From contig JAODTK010000178.1 in NCBI GenBank assembly GCA_026419785.1, positions 248,001 through 312,000 on the forward strand: DNA of 64,000 bases, read 5' to 3'. The position numbers and the translations under genes were made by a program. Shown here in pieces: positions 48,560 through 59,972 of the stretch. Position 1 is the stretch's first letter. Each line of letters begins with the position of its first letter. The notes under the pieces were generated by a model. That model saw only the letters and a program-made list of their open reading frames with translations, did no database searches and was not told the origin of the DNA. The stretch is from Sclerodactyla briareus. Its lineage: Eukaryota; Echinodermata; Holothuroidea; Dendrochirotida; Sclerodactylidae.

Positions 48560-50870
48560 GTTTGATGTTCTTACGAAGTCAAGGGATCTATGCATCACGT
48601 CGTTTGTGTGTGTGTATGTGTTATGTATGTGGTGACGCCCAGCTTGTAAACACGATACCTTGATCAAGTGTGAGTAGTCCGGGCTCATACTTAGTATGTG
48701 TGGTTCCCATGATGATACATGACCCTATTGTTTTGGGGTCAGTCAGAGTAAGCTGAGTTCACCATAGTCAAGTCTGAAAACCTTGTAAACAGATAATTCC
48801 GAATTGTTGGTCTGATCAGGTTTAAATTTGTGTGTAGCTTTCCATTATGGGGAGCACAGGAACCCTATTCTTTTTTGTATAGGTCTGGGTGAATTTTGGT
48901 CAAAAATAAAAATTTGTGAAAAGTTGATATTTTTTGGCCAATTTGGCTTGTAAACACGATACATAACTCGACCCCCCTTGGATGGATTAAGTTCCTACTT
49001 GGTATGTGAGTTCTCCATGATGAGTACATGAATCCTATTGTTTGGGGTCGGTCAGAGTTTCATCGAGGTCACCAGAGGGCAAAGTCGAAAAACCTTGTAA
49101 CACGATTAGTCCAGAATGTTTTGGGCTGCTCATGTTGAAATTTGGGTGTGGAAGCTTCTTATGAGGAGCACAGGAACCCTAATTGTTTTTTGGCATCGAT
49201 CGGGGTGAATATTGCCGAAAATAGACAATTTCTGTGAGAGTCATATTGGTGGCCAATTTTGGCTTGTAACACGATAACTCGACCCCCGCCTTATGGATGA
49301 AGCTCATACTTGGTATGTTGTTCCCCATGGATGAGACATTGACCCTATTGTTTTTGGGGTCAGGTCAGAGGCATTTGAGGTCACTCACCAAGTCAAAGTC
49401 TGAAAACCTTGTAAACACGATAATCCAGAATGTTGATCTGATCATGTTTTGAAATTTTGGTGTGAAACTTTCTTATGGGGAGCACAGGAACCCTATTGTT
49501 TTTTTTGTATAGGTCTGGGTGATATTGACTGAAAATAGAAATTTTGTGAAAATCTATATTTTTGGCCAATGTTGGCTTGTAAACACGATAACTCGACTCT
49601 CCGACTCCGCCTGGATGGATGAAGCTCATACTTGGTTTGTGTGTTCCCCATGATGAGTACATAACCCTAGTGTTTTTGGGGTCAGGTCAGAGGTCATCTG
49701 AGGTCATCCAGAGGGTCAAGTCTGAAAACATTGTAAACATGATAAGTCCCGAAAGGTTGGTCTCATCCCGGTTGAATTTTGGTGTGTCGCTTTCTTATTG
49801 GGATTCCAAACAACCCATATGTTTTTTTATTATGGTCCGGGGGTGATTTTGTCGAAACATAGAAAATTTGTGAAAAGTCAATATTTGGGTCAATTTTTTG
49901 GCTGTAACACGATAACTTGACTCCACTGGACGGATGAAGCTCATACTTGGTATGTGTTTCCCCCTGTTGAGTACATGGACCCTATTGTTTGGGGGTCATA
50001 TCAGAGGTCCCCATCTGAGGTCATCTGAGGTCACCAGGAAGTCTGGAAAAACCTTGTAAACAACCACACAATCATTCCAGAATGTTTGGTCTCATCACGT
50101 TGAAATGTAGTGTGGGCGCTGTCTATGGGGAAGTACAGGAACCCTAATTGTTTTTTATATAGGTCGGGGGGTGATTTTTGTCAAAAATAAATGTTGTAAA
50201 AGTCCATATTTTGGTCACTGTTTTTGGTTTGTAAACACGATAACTCGACCCCGTCTGGATGGATTAAGCTCTACTTGGTATTGTTGTTTCCCCATAATGA
50301 GTCCATAAACCCTATTGTTTTGGGTCAGGTCAGAGGTCAACCTGAGGTCACCAGAGGTCAAAGTCTGACAACCTTTGACACCGATAAGTCCAGAATGTTG
50401 GTCTGATCATGTGAAATTGTGGTAAGCTTTCATATGGGGAGCACGGGAACCCTATCGTTTCTTGGTGTAGGTCGGGGTGAATTTTTTGGTCGAAAAAATA
50501 GAAAACATATTTGGTGAAAGTCGATATTTTGGCCATTTGGCTTGTAACACGAAACTCGAACCTGCTGGATGGTTTAAGCTCAAACTTGGTATTTGTTCCC
50601 CACGATGAGTGCATGAACCCTATTGGTGTTGTGGTCAGGTCAGAGGTCATCGGAGGTTTCCATGAGGTCAAAGGTACTGAAAATCTCGAACTTCCGTGTG
50701 TAGCGTTCTTATCACAGAGTATAGGAACCCCATTGTTGTTGGGATAAATGGGAATTTGGGTCAGTTTGTTATGTGCCCATCATGAGCTTGTGCAATTCCC
50801 ATTTGTCTTGGTCTGGCTATGGGTTGTCAAAGAGTCAAGGAATCACTAAGCCTTTTGGCTTTCTGGTTTA
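48560..50870 (+). repeat. 312-bp satellite, block 2 (seven monomers)
   Basis: Same monomer as block 1, boxes at about 48752, 49065, 49377, 49700, 50020, 50343 and 50655. Head GTGACGCCCAGCTTGTAAAC follows a TG repeat; tail ATGAGCTTGTGCAATTCCC and GTCAAGGAATCACTAAGC repeats that of block 1. Several monomers here share variants rare in block 1, such as GGAGCACAGGAACCC and TATAGGTCTGGGTG, so the blocks homogenised separately. The box at 50325-50362 holds four AGGTCA half-sites in a row with spacings of 1, 5 and 4. Confidence 0.92.
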
Positions 50871-51254
50871 TTTTTCTATTCATACTAACCCTCTAGCCTC
50901 TGGTCCTTTCCGCCCCCCTCCTCCCTCGACCACTGCGGAATTGAACTGCAATAGCTTAGGCTAATTTAGACGGCTTCGATTTTCAACGCATGTTGCCTCC
51001 AGTAACTGCTATACTGACGCACATTCATGGTTGGGACAGTATGCTGAAGATGGCTAATGTCCCAAATTTTCTGGTGAAATCCTGTTTTTCCAGATGTGTC
51101 GGGAAGACCCCAGAAAATTGCGCGCTTTTCGCGCTCACTGGTGAGGCAGTTAGTGTCGAGCACAATTTATTGAATATCCTGCCAAAAAGTCTTGGGCGCA
51201 GGGATAAGACCGAGGTCTGACAAAATGTTAAAATTTTCAACCGATTAAGAATTT

Positions 51255-51400
51255 GTTTTCACAGAATGCCCAGATTTGAGCTTGGTACATGCCGCCTAAA
51301 ACGTCTCCGGGCTAGAGTCATTCCGGCATCTGGGGAGTGCGCAAAAAACTAAAATTTCTTGTACGATCCGCTCCAACCTATGGTGGCGCTCCGCTTTAGT
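51255..51400 (+). repeat. Dispersed repeat, copy 2 (partner at 1.26 kb)
   Basis: Contains CCGCCTAAAACGTCTCCGGG, AAAAAACTAAAATTTCTTGT and ATCCGCTCCAACCTATGGTG, parallel to 1258-1370. The neighbouring AATTGCGCGCTTTTCGCGCT (51117) and, elsewhere, TTTTTCGCGCTTCGCGCG (46026) look like parts of the same or a companion family. Confidence 0.5.
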
Positions 51401-51479
51401 GGCATCTTGTGCCCCCCGCAAAATGTCTGTGCCCCCCTTGTTCCCCGCCCAGTTTAAAAGTCTGTGACGGCACTGCTGC

Positions 51480-52290
51480 TGTTTACATGATCGTATCAGA
51501 TGCTCTTAAATTATCGTATCGGCTTGTAACAGGTGGTCCTGTTTACAATTATCTTACCGTTATGTAAACATTTGAGCCCTGTTTACATGATCGTATCAGA
51601 TGCTCTGTTTACATGATCGGTTTCGGCACGTAACATGCGTGCACTCTTTACATGATCGTTCGTATGTAACATTTGTCCTGTTTACATGATCGCATCATGT
51701 AATGCCCTTTCAATGATCGTATCAGATTTGCCATATATGCCCTGTTAGCATGGTCGTATCGGTATTGACATATAGGCCTGTCCCATATCGTATCGGTAAT
51801 TTTCAACAGATGTGCCCTGTTAACATGATCGTATCGGTATGTGGACATATAGGCCCTGGTTACATGATCGTATCGGTAACATATTTGGCCTTTTTTACAA
51901 TTACATGATCGTATCGGTAATGTTTTAGGTGTGTGCCTTGTTTACATGATTGTATTGGTTTGTAGCTAGTGTGCCCTGTTTACATGATCGTATGGATAGC
52001 CTATGTAGCGTGTCCCGGTTTACATGATCGTATCGGTGTGTAGCGAGTGTGCCCTGTTTACATGATCGTATCGGTATGTGACATATAGGCCCTGTTTACA
52101 TGATCGTATCGGTATGTGACATATAGGCCCTGTTTACATGATCGTATCGGTATGTAACGGATACCCTGTTTACATGATCGTATCGGTATGTGACATATAG
52201 GCCCTGTTTACATGATCGTATCAGATGCTCTGTTTACATGATCGTATCGTATGTTACAGATGTGCCCTGTTCACTTGATCGTATCGGCGG
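51480..52290 (+). repeat. 38-bp minisatellite, about 20 copies
   Basis: The unit is GCCCTGTTTACATGATCGTA, then TCGGTATGTGACATATAG. The middle (51830-52250) is most regular. The edges have truncated or expanded units. ATGATCGTATC is the most conserved core. Confidence 0.93.
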
Positions 52291-52299
52291 AAGTAGGAA

Positions 52300-53225
52300 T
52301 TGATTCCTAATATATATACTGCTAATAGAGAGAAACTCCTGTACGAATCACGTGAGGTTTCTGTGACTCGGAGTTCTTGCACACTCTTTTCAACGACAAT
52401 AGTTGTGGTCAGTATTTTGAACCACCCTGATCTCAGGCGCGCTTGTAACCGCATGAATAGGGTCAAACAGTGAAACTCTGTGTTCATTACACTCGCGGAT
52501 GTGGTGAATCGTATTGTTGTGCAGTGATATAGTAACAATACAAACACCGATGGTTATCCACTGTCAAAATAGAAGGGGGCATCTTCTACGTGCGATTATT
52601 GCTCAGCATACCATTAATAGTCCATAATTCGATGATGCGAACCAGATAAGCTAACATGACTCGACAGTTAAGTGGAATTCCACAGTTTATTGACTTGGAA
52701 ATTGGGGGTTAAGAAATAAAGCCCTCCTCAAGCTGTATAAAGTTCAAGGCCGCAATGCACTACATGTTCGAGGACATTGTTTCCCGTCATAAGAAACATA
52801 TATAAGCGTAATAAACACATATTCCGTAATAAAATTATACCTACCTACCCGCCTGCTGGCTCTAACGGCGATTGAATGCCCGGGCGCCGGACTTGACTGT
52901 ATAAGTTCATATGTATTGTGTGCACGTGTCGTTTAGCATTATAGGCATTCAATCGCTCTGTCCACCAGTCGATGATTATTCATTCCTTTTGTAGATGTAA
53001 ACCATTGGTCTCTAGGCTACAACACTCTAACGTCCCTGGTCATATACCGAGCAGGACAGGTCCACAGCCGTCGTGTTTGGTGCTCAACACAAACATGAAA
53101 TGATCCGTGGTTGATGTTGGTTAACCAGAAGTATAAACGGTCCGGCGCTGGACCCAGCTCTTGGAAAGATTGTTCGCATCATCTCGCATTCTAAGATCTC
53201 TAAAACCCGACATATATAGCAATCG
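52300..53225. other. No feature recognised
   Basis: Unique-looking sequence between the 38-bp minisatellite and the foldback element. Confidence 0.45.
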
Positions 53226-53229
53226 AGTG

Positions 53230-53735
53230 TTAGCAGCAGTGGCGTACGAACGGGGGAGGGGGTCAGACCCTCATGACCCAAGTGATCAATAAGTTTTTAA
53301 CACAAAAACTGAGTTTTTGCAGTTCAATAGAAGTTTGGCAGTTTTTATTTAGCAATATGCAGCAGCATGTGTCTGGGGCCCATAAATTGTACTTATTCTC
53401 CAATAGGGAGGATGAGGATATTCCTGGGGGCGCACTTCCCTTGGGTAGCGGTAGCGCCTCAACCCTCCCCTTCCCCCATGACAAAAAAGTTAGTACAGGG
53501 AAGCGCGCCCTCATAAATGGCCTCACCCCCCCCCCCCCCCCATTAGGCTATTAAGTACAATTTATGGGGCCCTAGAACTATGCTGCAAGCATTTGCTGAA
53601 AACAGCTGCAAAACCTCTACTGAACTGCAAAAAATTAGTTCTTGTGTTGAAAATTTATTGATCACTTGGGTCATGGGGGGTTCTGAACCCCGAACCCCCC
53701 TGGGCAGGAGCGTAAATAGGGGGGGTGTGGGGGTG
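53230..53735. repeat. Foldback (long hairpin) element
   Basis: The left arm, about 53265-53400, has TCATGACCCAAGTGATCAAT, AACACAAAAACTGAG, TTTTTGCAGTTCAATAGAAG and GGGGCCCATAAATTGTACTT. It is the reverse complement, with about 85-90% identity by eye, of the right arm, about 53550-53690 (AAGTACAATTTATGGGGCCC, CTGAACTGCAAAAAATTAG, ATTGATCACTTGGGTCATG). The spacer is about 150 bp, with a C16 run at 53526-53541. The outer flanks also mirror (GGCGTACGAACGGGGGAGGG; AGGAGCGTAAATAGGGGGGG, a direct rather than inverted similarity). No coding capacity. Confidence 0.88.
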
Positions 53736-53739
53736 TGAC

Positions 53740-55550
53740 CCCCCTCTGAAAATATTAGAAAGTCGGTCCCGTAGCGGCAGAAAGTCGATCTCTGAGAGGA
53801 CAAAGCCGCGATTTTAAGGAACATTGAATCGACCCCCGAAGATGGAACGAAGAATGCCATAAAAACTGCAACAAATGGACTGTTGTACGAAGCCACCTAC
53901 GAAAAGAATGGCCACCTACGTGTGCACAATAATTCGACCCCACCTCGATTCCTAATATACATTTTGTCTTGGACACTAAAATGATGACCCAGCATCTTTA
54001 GGTCTACTTCATGAGGACATCAAATCGGCGGACACCTGGTAACGCTGAAAACACATGTTCATACGATACTGGACCTAAACACAAGGGCTGCCAACACGGG
54101 GGTTCGAATTGACAGAATTACTGTGTTTATTTGTAAATAGATAATGTCTAAAACCTGTCGAGTATGAAACGTGTTCAAGAAGTGTTGTCAAATTACGGTT
54201 TAGAAAAGTTTTTTCCCCTTTGGCACTGTTTTTCGTGTTGGAGAGTCAGTACCAGTAATTTGATCTCATACCCCTGGGAAGTTCAAGTGGAGAAGTATTT
54301 ATTTGTTCATGTATATGCACTATTGAATTTGTAAACTGAAAGCGACAACGCGTCTAATCAGTCAAATATGTTATATCCTAATATTATTGACAGCCTATAT
54401 GGGTACCCCGTATGAATCACAAGTAGAATCCTTCAGTGGTGATGAAATGATGTCTCGCGATGGAAGGTGCATACCTCGGCCTGTCAGCCTGTATATGCGT
54501 TCACTGCGGAGTGCCGCGCGATGTAGGTTTATGTATAAGGCCCTGGCCATATATTTGCCAACGAGGAATGTAGCGTTCAGCATTTGAACCAGTAAAGTTG
54601 CCCCTGCATATACCGAACAGGATATGGATGTTACTTATAAGCCAGTTTAAGTGCGATGCTCACCACAGAAAACCCAGTTAACGTAGGTCCGGCCTAGACC
54701 CATGGCATGAATGTACGAAATTTAAATACGTCCTTACTGCTAACGCGCTTCATATACACACATAGACATACACAGTACCTATATCTGTCGGTATGCCGTC
54801 CGTAGTCCCGTGCATAGCAACCAAACTGAGCTACTACTTACAAGTCAAAGGTGATAGAAGGGGCTTAACCATAAAAAAAAAACTGTGAAAAATAATGTTC
54901 TCTACATGGAGCATTTAGTTCTCACAATCGAGGGCAAAGGTCTTTTGATGAGTGCATGCTTATCTTGTGGACAGATTCTGATACATGGCAATATACGCAG
55001 GTTGTAGGGAGAAAATTCTCTGAACAAACAACTTTATTTGTATGGACTGGATTATAAAGAAGCGTGATTAGGAAGCAACTGACTGGTGTGTTCATTCATT
55101 GAGGTCGGGACTTTGACCTTGACTAATTAGCAGTTGTACAACTGTCGAGTTTGTGGGTTGCTCTAATGCGACGCCCTCCTTAGGACATCATTCGGGAGAA
55201 GTAGCCAGTGAGTGCTTCGACGACCTTGAACAGTACTGATAAGTCGGGGCTATGTGAGGTAAGAAGTAGAGGTGTTCTAAGTAATTGGTCTATATATCAG
55301 AGCTGTATCGTGCGCGAGAGTCACTGGATAGTGGCCCCCCATGGGGCGGTCATGACATTTGAGCAGAGGAGGAAACCATAATCCCACTGTAACCATTCAT
55401 GCATATTCTAGGGAGGCGTGCTGATCACTGATGCAGGGGCTTGGGCGGAAACTGAATTCGATGCTGCTGGCGGGGGCTATACTGTACTGTCCAAAACGTC
55501 CGGGCTTTTGAGGAGGCGGGGATAGTAACTGATCTGTGGCCGTTAACTGA
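53740..55550. other. No feature recognised
   Basis: No exon of known type and no repeat family recognised. Short open frames only. Confidence 0.45.
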
Positions 55551-55559
55551 GGTACCTCC

Positions 55560-55800
55560 CGGGTTGGAAGTTCATTAATGCTCATAGTTTCTGGTCAGTG
55601 TATGAGACATAGTGGGTGGGGCCGACTCCGGGGACAGCCACGTAGGCCATGGTTGCTGCAGTTCCACCTCGGGGAATTTGGGGGGATGGGTCATCCCTAG
55701 GCCTGGCCGCTTGCCCGGAGGACGGGAGAAAGGTGATTGGGAGCGGTGGGTGGATGCGGCTTGGCGCCTCGAGTCCAGGCAGGTGATTTCACGAGGAGAG
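55560..55800 (+). repeat. Dispersed repeat, copy 1 (inverted partner at 62.5-62.7 kb)
   Basis: CATGGTTGCTGCAGTTC, TTGGGGGGATGGGTCAT, TAGGCCTGGCCGCTTGCCCG, GAGGACGGGAGAAAGGTGAT and GGGTGGATGCGGC match, in order, the reverse complement of about 62540-62680 (CATGGTTCGTGCAGCTTC, CAGGCCTGGTCGCTTGCCCG, GAGGAGGCCAGGCAATTGGA, GGATGGATGCGC). Both translate partly as PGRLPGG in one frame, which suggests a once-coding source that I do not recognise. Confidence 0.65.
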
Positions 55801-57519
55801 GGTCGGTCATTGTGTGTGTGTGTGTGGATGGCACTGCGCGCGTACATGTACGGTACCTCCAGCATATGACTCCGAACGGAAATGCACAGACACACATGGA
55901 TGATATGCACAGACTAATATGGATATAGGACAGATAAGGATATAAATCCCATTGGGTATGTACAGACTAATATGGACGCACGTACGTCCAGCATAGCATC
56001 CTAACAGGTACATACACAGACTCATAATCGTGGGCGTGCGTACCTCCAGTATTAATTCTCAACGGGTATGCAGAATATCAATTGGGTATAGAGCAGATAT
56101 AGTGAGATGATTGCGGAAATGGGTTTTCCCCATATGCAGCCAACATTTGGCTATCCATTGGCCCCCTTTATCTTCGGTCTCGCCTGTGTATGCGTCTATT
56201 ACTAGCAGCACACACACCCCTATTTGTACATCTATCCTTGCGTGTCATATCACGTAGGCCTATACCGGTCTAGTTTCAGTCAGCGGATTTCAGAGAATGC
56301 CCACCAATATATACAAGCTTCCTCTATTGCCTCTTTTAGTGGAAAAACAGGAAGCATATGGCCCAAAATTGATCCTGCTTCCTTGTAACACTATTTTTCT
56401 GGGGTACTATACTTGTAATCTACCTATACCAGTGCATATTTGACCTGTAATCGAGTACGACTGTTCGCCAAATTCACGGTTAAGACCACATTAGGTGTAC
56501 TGGTGAATGGATGCGATGTACATTATATATTAGGCTATACGTCTTGCTGCACAGTTTCTGGTCATGTTAACCACTACTGTAATAACCCACGCGTGTCTTT
56601 GTGAGTTTGTGTCAGGGGTACACTAACAGGAAAGAAGGCGTGGTTGTGCCGATGGTATACTCACAGAAAGAAGGAAACATACTGGAACTCATAAAACATA
56701 AGAACTCCCTAAATAAATTCAAGTGAAATTTCTATATAATGAATAAATACATTGCAAACTTTACTCGGGAAAATCGAAGCAGCCAAGTACCGTTTGGTAC
56801 CGAATGAGGCATAGCATATCGTTACTATGACATGTCAATGGGAGATGCGATATACTCCCAATATCGAATCGCATTCCACGTCATGCAAACGGCCTCGTCG
56901 ATTAATTCAACAGGTGTGGAGATCATGGCTATATCTTCGCTTTTCAAGCAAAAATGAAAATAAACTAAACGTGATGTTCTACGAACCTATATTATGAGAC
57001 ACGTCTTTGGATTACACTGATATCATCATAATAACGAAACATTTTGAGCATTTCAGATTATTGTACTATTCATTTGAAATCAATATAGGGATGCGACACA
57101 CCCAATATGATTCGCATAATTCCAGAAACCTGATTTTTTTCCACGTCGGAATATGTTCATGAATCTGCTGATATAGTTGCCAGTCATTTAGACATGAGGT
57201 GCATTACTCTTTACAGTTTGCTGTATAAAGGTTGCCATCGACCAGGCATGCGTCCGGGTGAATACTTGCAGTTTGGGCTTCAACTGAGTGGTAAAAAGAA
57301 AGCTACATGGAGCAGTTGCCGTTATTTCCGTTGTTTATTTTAGAGTTTTAACTATACCCTGTATATAGCCTACGCCCCTCTGTCGCTCAACACATGTACG
57401 TGTAACTGACTGAGCAGCACCCTACGTGACCGGCGTCTGGTAGCCTTGTCACCAGTTCACGGCATGAACGCCATAACCGTGGTGACCTTGTATTTTGTGT
57501 TAATGTCTATACTAGTACT

Positions 57520-57600
57520 ATTTTTAGGGGTACCATTTTTAGGGGTACCATTTTTAGGGGTACCATTTTTAGGGGTACCATTTTTAGGGGTACTGTTTTT
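57520..57600 (+). repeat. 15-bp minisatellite
   Basis: CCATTTTTAGGGGTA is repeated five times, nearly perfectly. It creates FLGVP repeats in a 100-codon open frame starting at 57446. The frame runs on into the inverted end of the candidate transposon and has no other recognisable feature, so I do not call it a gene. Confidence 0.9.
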
Positions 57601-58030
57601 AGTGGTTCAGTACAGCAGAAGGGCATTTGCGCTCCACAAGCAGACGAGGTCTATAGCAACCACTTTGTCACAACAATCACCTTCGTCACAGGTCGCAAGG
57701 TCTGTCACAATATATCATCGACCGCTTTCGTCACAACGGACGAGTTGACTACGTTTGTCGCAATCGTTTAGATACCCATTTCTTCACTGAATCGGTTATT
57801 ATAATTAATATAATCATTAACCTTTTCATAACGAATATTTATCAATAGTATTACAGTCTTTAATATTACTATGTTGTCGTGAGTTGTGACAAAAGTGTTA
57901 GTTTAAAAAAAAAAAGAACTTTTGCCACAATCAACCACTTCCGTCACAGTCCATGAATTTTGTCACAACAGTAATCCACTTTTGTCACACTTGTTCAGAT
58001 AGCCTACTGATTTCTTTTCACTGCAAGCCG

Positions 58031-58063
<33 letters not shown>
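58031..58063 (+). repeat. (TTA)n microsatellite
   Basis: Eleven near-perfect TTA units. Confidence 0.95.
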
Positions 58064-58065
<2 letters not shown>

Positions 58066-59239
58066 CTTGAATGCAAAACACTGTAAGTCAAAAAACTTCT
58101 TGTGTATGCAACTTTTGCGATTTTTGTCTCAAGAAATTAAATGGCGTATATAGTCTATTCACACAGCGCAATGTTCACCTATGAATTCTTGCGCCCTCCA
58201 TACTCGGCATCAATGTGTGGTTGTTCATGCCACAACGGACGGTGGTATTTGTGTAAAGTGTCAAACACAAAAGCGTGTATAACCAGCACGAAACAACAAT
58301 TACGTAGGTGAAAATATGGGCGTGTGAATGTGCCTTGATATATAACCTCCAATGGAGGCCCATCCGGCAGTCTTGGTTCAAAATGTGTGTCGGTAGATAG
58401 CAATTAGTGCTTGTCCATGGTGTCATATCGTCAGTGCTTGCTAAGACTCGACCTGTAAATGGGACTTATTCAGACCTCAAAATTCAGGCAATCTGATTAG
58501 GAGAGCAGTTCTTTTGAAAGTTCGATTTGTTGAAAACAATTATCCACATAATGAGGGGGGGGGGGTAATGACATGGCCCCCCAAAATATAACAAATATCT
58601 ACTACTGTTCGGAGTGACCACAGATTATAAGGGTCACTCCTGTCAGTTACGAGTTGTGTCAATTTATTGGAATTTTATGGAAAGAAATAATTCTGTCTTA
58701 TGGTTTGAAAAAATTTTACTTCCTATTATCAAAACTTCTTATATCCGAGTAATTAGCCAGAGCTACTTTAAAGATAGAGCAGCGAATGGTCCCTGAAATT
58801 TGCAAATGTGCCAAAATGTAGCTATCGACAAATGGATTTGATTCTCTCCAGCTGGAAGGCAGTTGTGGGGAGTGAATTTGTAAAGATGCCGTCTCGAAAC
58901 AGCCGGCGAATCGTAGACGTTACTACATTAGACGACAGTGCCTCTTTAATAAACTATCACCCTCATGGAAAGCTCAATAGGATGGCCGTGGAAGAGATTA
59001 TGGTGGTATTAATAATTTGGTACTAATCGCACTACGGGAACAAGTCACAAGGCCCCCTTCTCTCAAGTCTACATCATTGAGCTACAGCAACCCACTCCTG
59101 TTACCAGTTTATAGGTGATAGAACCCACATAGGTGATTCCACCCACGCATTGTAACACCCACACACGCGGACATGTGCAGACTAGACGAGTAAACCACCG
59201 AACGTGGGATATCCCGCAGAAACAGCCTTTGTGGGCCTC

Positions 59240-59972
59240 GTTTAGAGGAATCACAATAAATTATGTCCAGTAGACCCCCAGTGACTTTGAAATGCCCTAC
59301 CCGTTGTTCAGGTCCAACTGTAGTCCATATTCTCCAAGTTTTGTTTGAATACGGCAAAGTTAGAAAAATCGCATTATTCATGCAAATTGACCTCCTGTGA
59401 CCTTCATATTGTTTAGGACTAACAACAGTGTCCACATCCACTGAGTTTTGTTCAAATCCGACAAAGTTGGAAAAATGCGAAAAAGAACAACACAAATTTG
59501 ACCAATGGTGACCTCGAAATCAACATCATGTAATTCGGGACCAACTTTGTCCTCACACCCACCAAGTTTCGTGTGAATCGTACTAACTCTGTATATTCGC
59601 TAAAAAAACGAAAAAAAACAACAACAACAAACAAATTTGACCTCCGGTGACCTTGAAATCACTGTCATGGTTTTCAGGACCAACTTTTGTCACCAGCCAC
59701 CAAGTTCCTTGTAAATCGGATAAACTCACTATTTTCGTGTAAACCCTGCAAAATGGAGGGCAGCAGACATGCAGTGATGCCCACTTCGAACCCATCTGGG
59801 TTTTCACTAGGGCGGACACGTGTACCAATTTTCAGATCAATCGGATAGAGCGTTAAAGAGTTATTGTGCTAACGCCTAAAGTTTCCGGCGGCGGCGCAGC
59901 CTGGGAGGGCGGCGGCTACACACCGAAAGCCATAATATCCCCGGGCACGTCCAGTGTCGTGGGATATAATGA
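59240..59972 (-). repeat. Dispersed hairpin-headed AGGTCA repeat, copy C
   Basis: Inverted relative to copies A and B. Hairpin AATATCCCCGGGCAC / GTGTCGTGGGATATAAT at 59933-59970. GCCTAAAGTTTCCGGCGGCG and AGCGTTAAAGAGTTATTGTG follow. Then four units of about 118-120 bp, each with TTTGACC(T)CC(N)GTGACC(T)TGAAAT, near 59275, 59390, 59500 and 59637. It is the longest copy, with one unit more than A or B. It sits inside the candidate transposon at 57.65-60.64 kb. Confidence 0.85.

Noticed and set aside
51480-52290. CRISPR-like array
   Set aside because: Units are contiguous tandem repeats with no unique spacers, in a eukaryotic context.
58614-59026. Transposase coding region inside the 57.65-60.64 kb element
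   Set aside because: Two short frames (60 and 72 codons) without a DDE/DDD or zinc-finger pattern.
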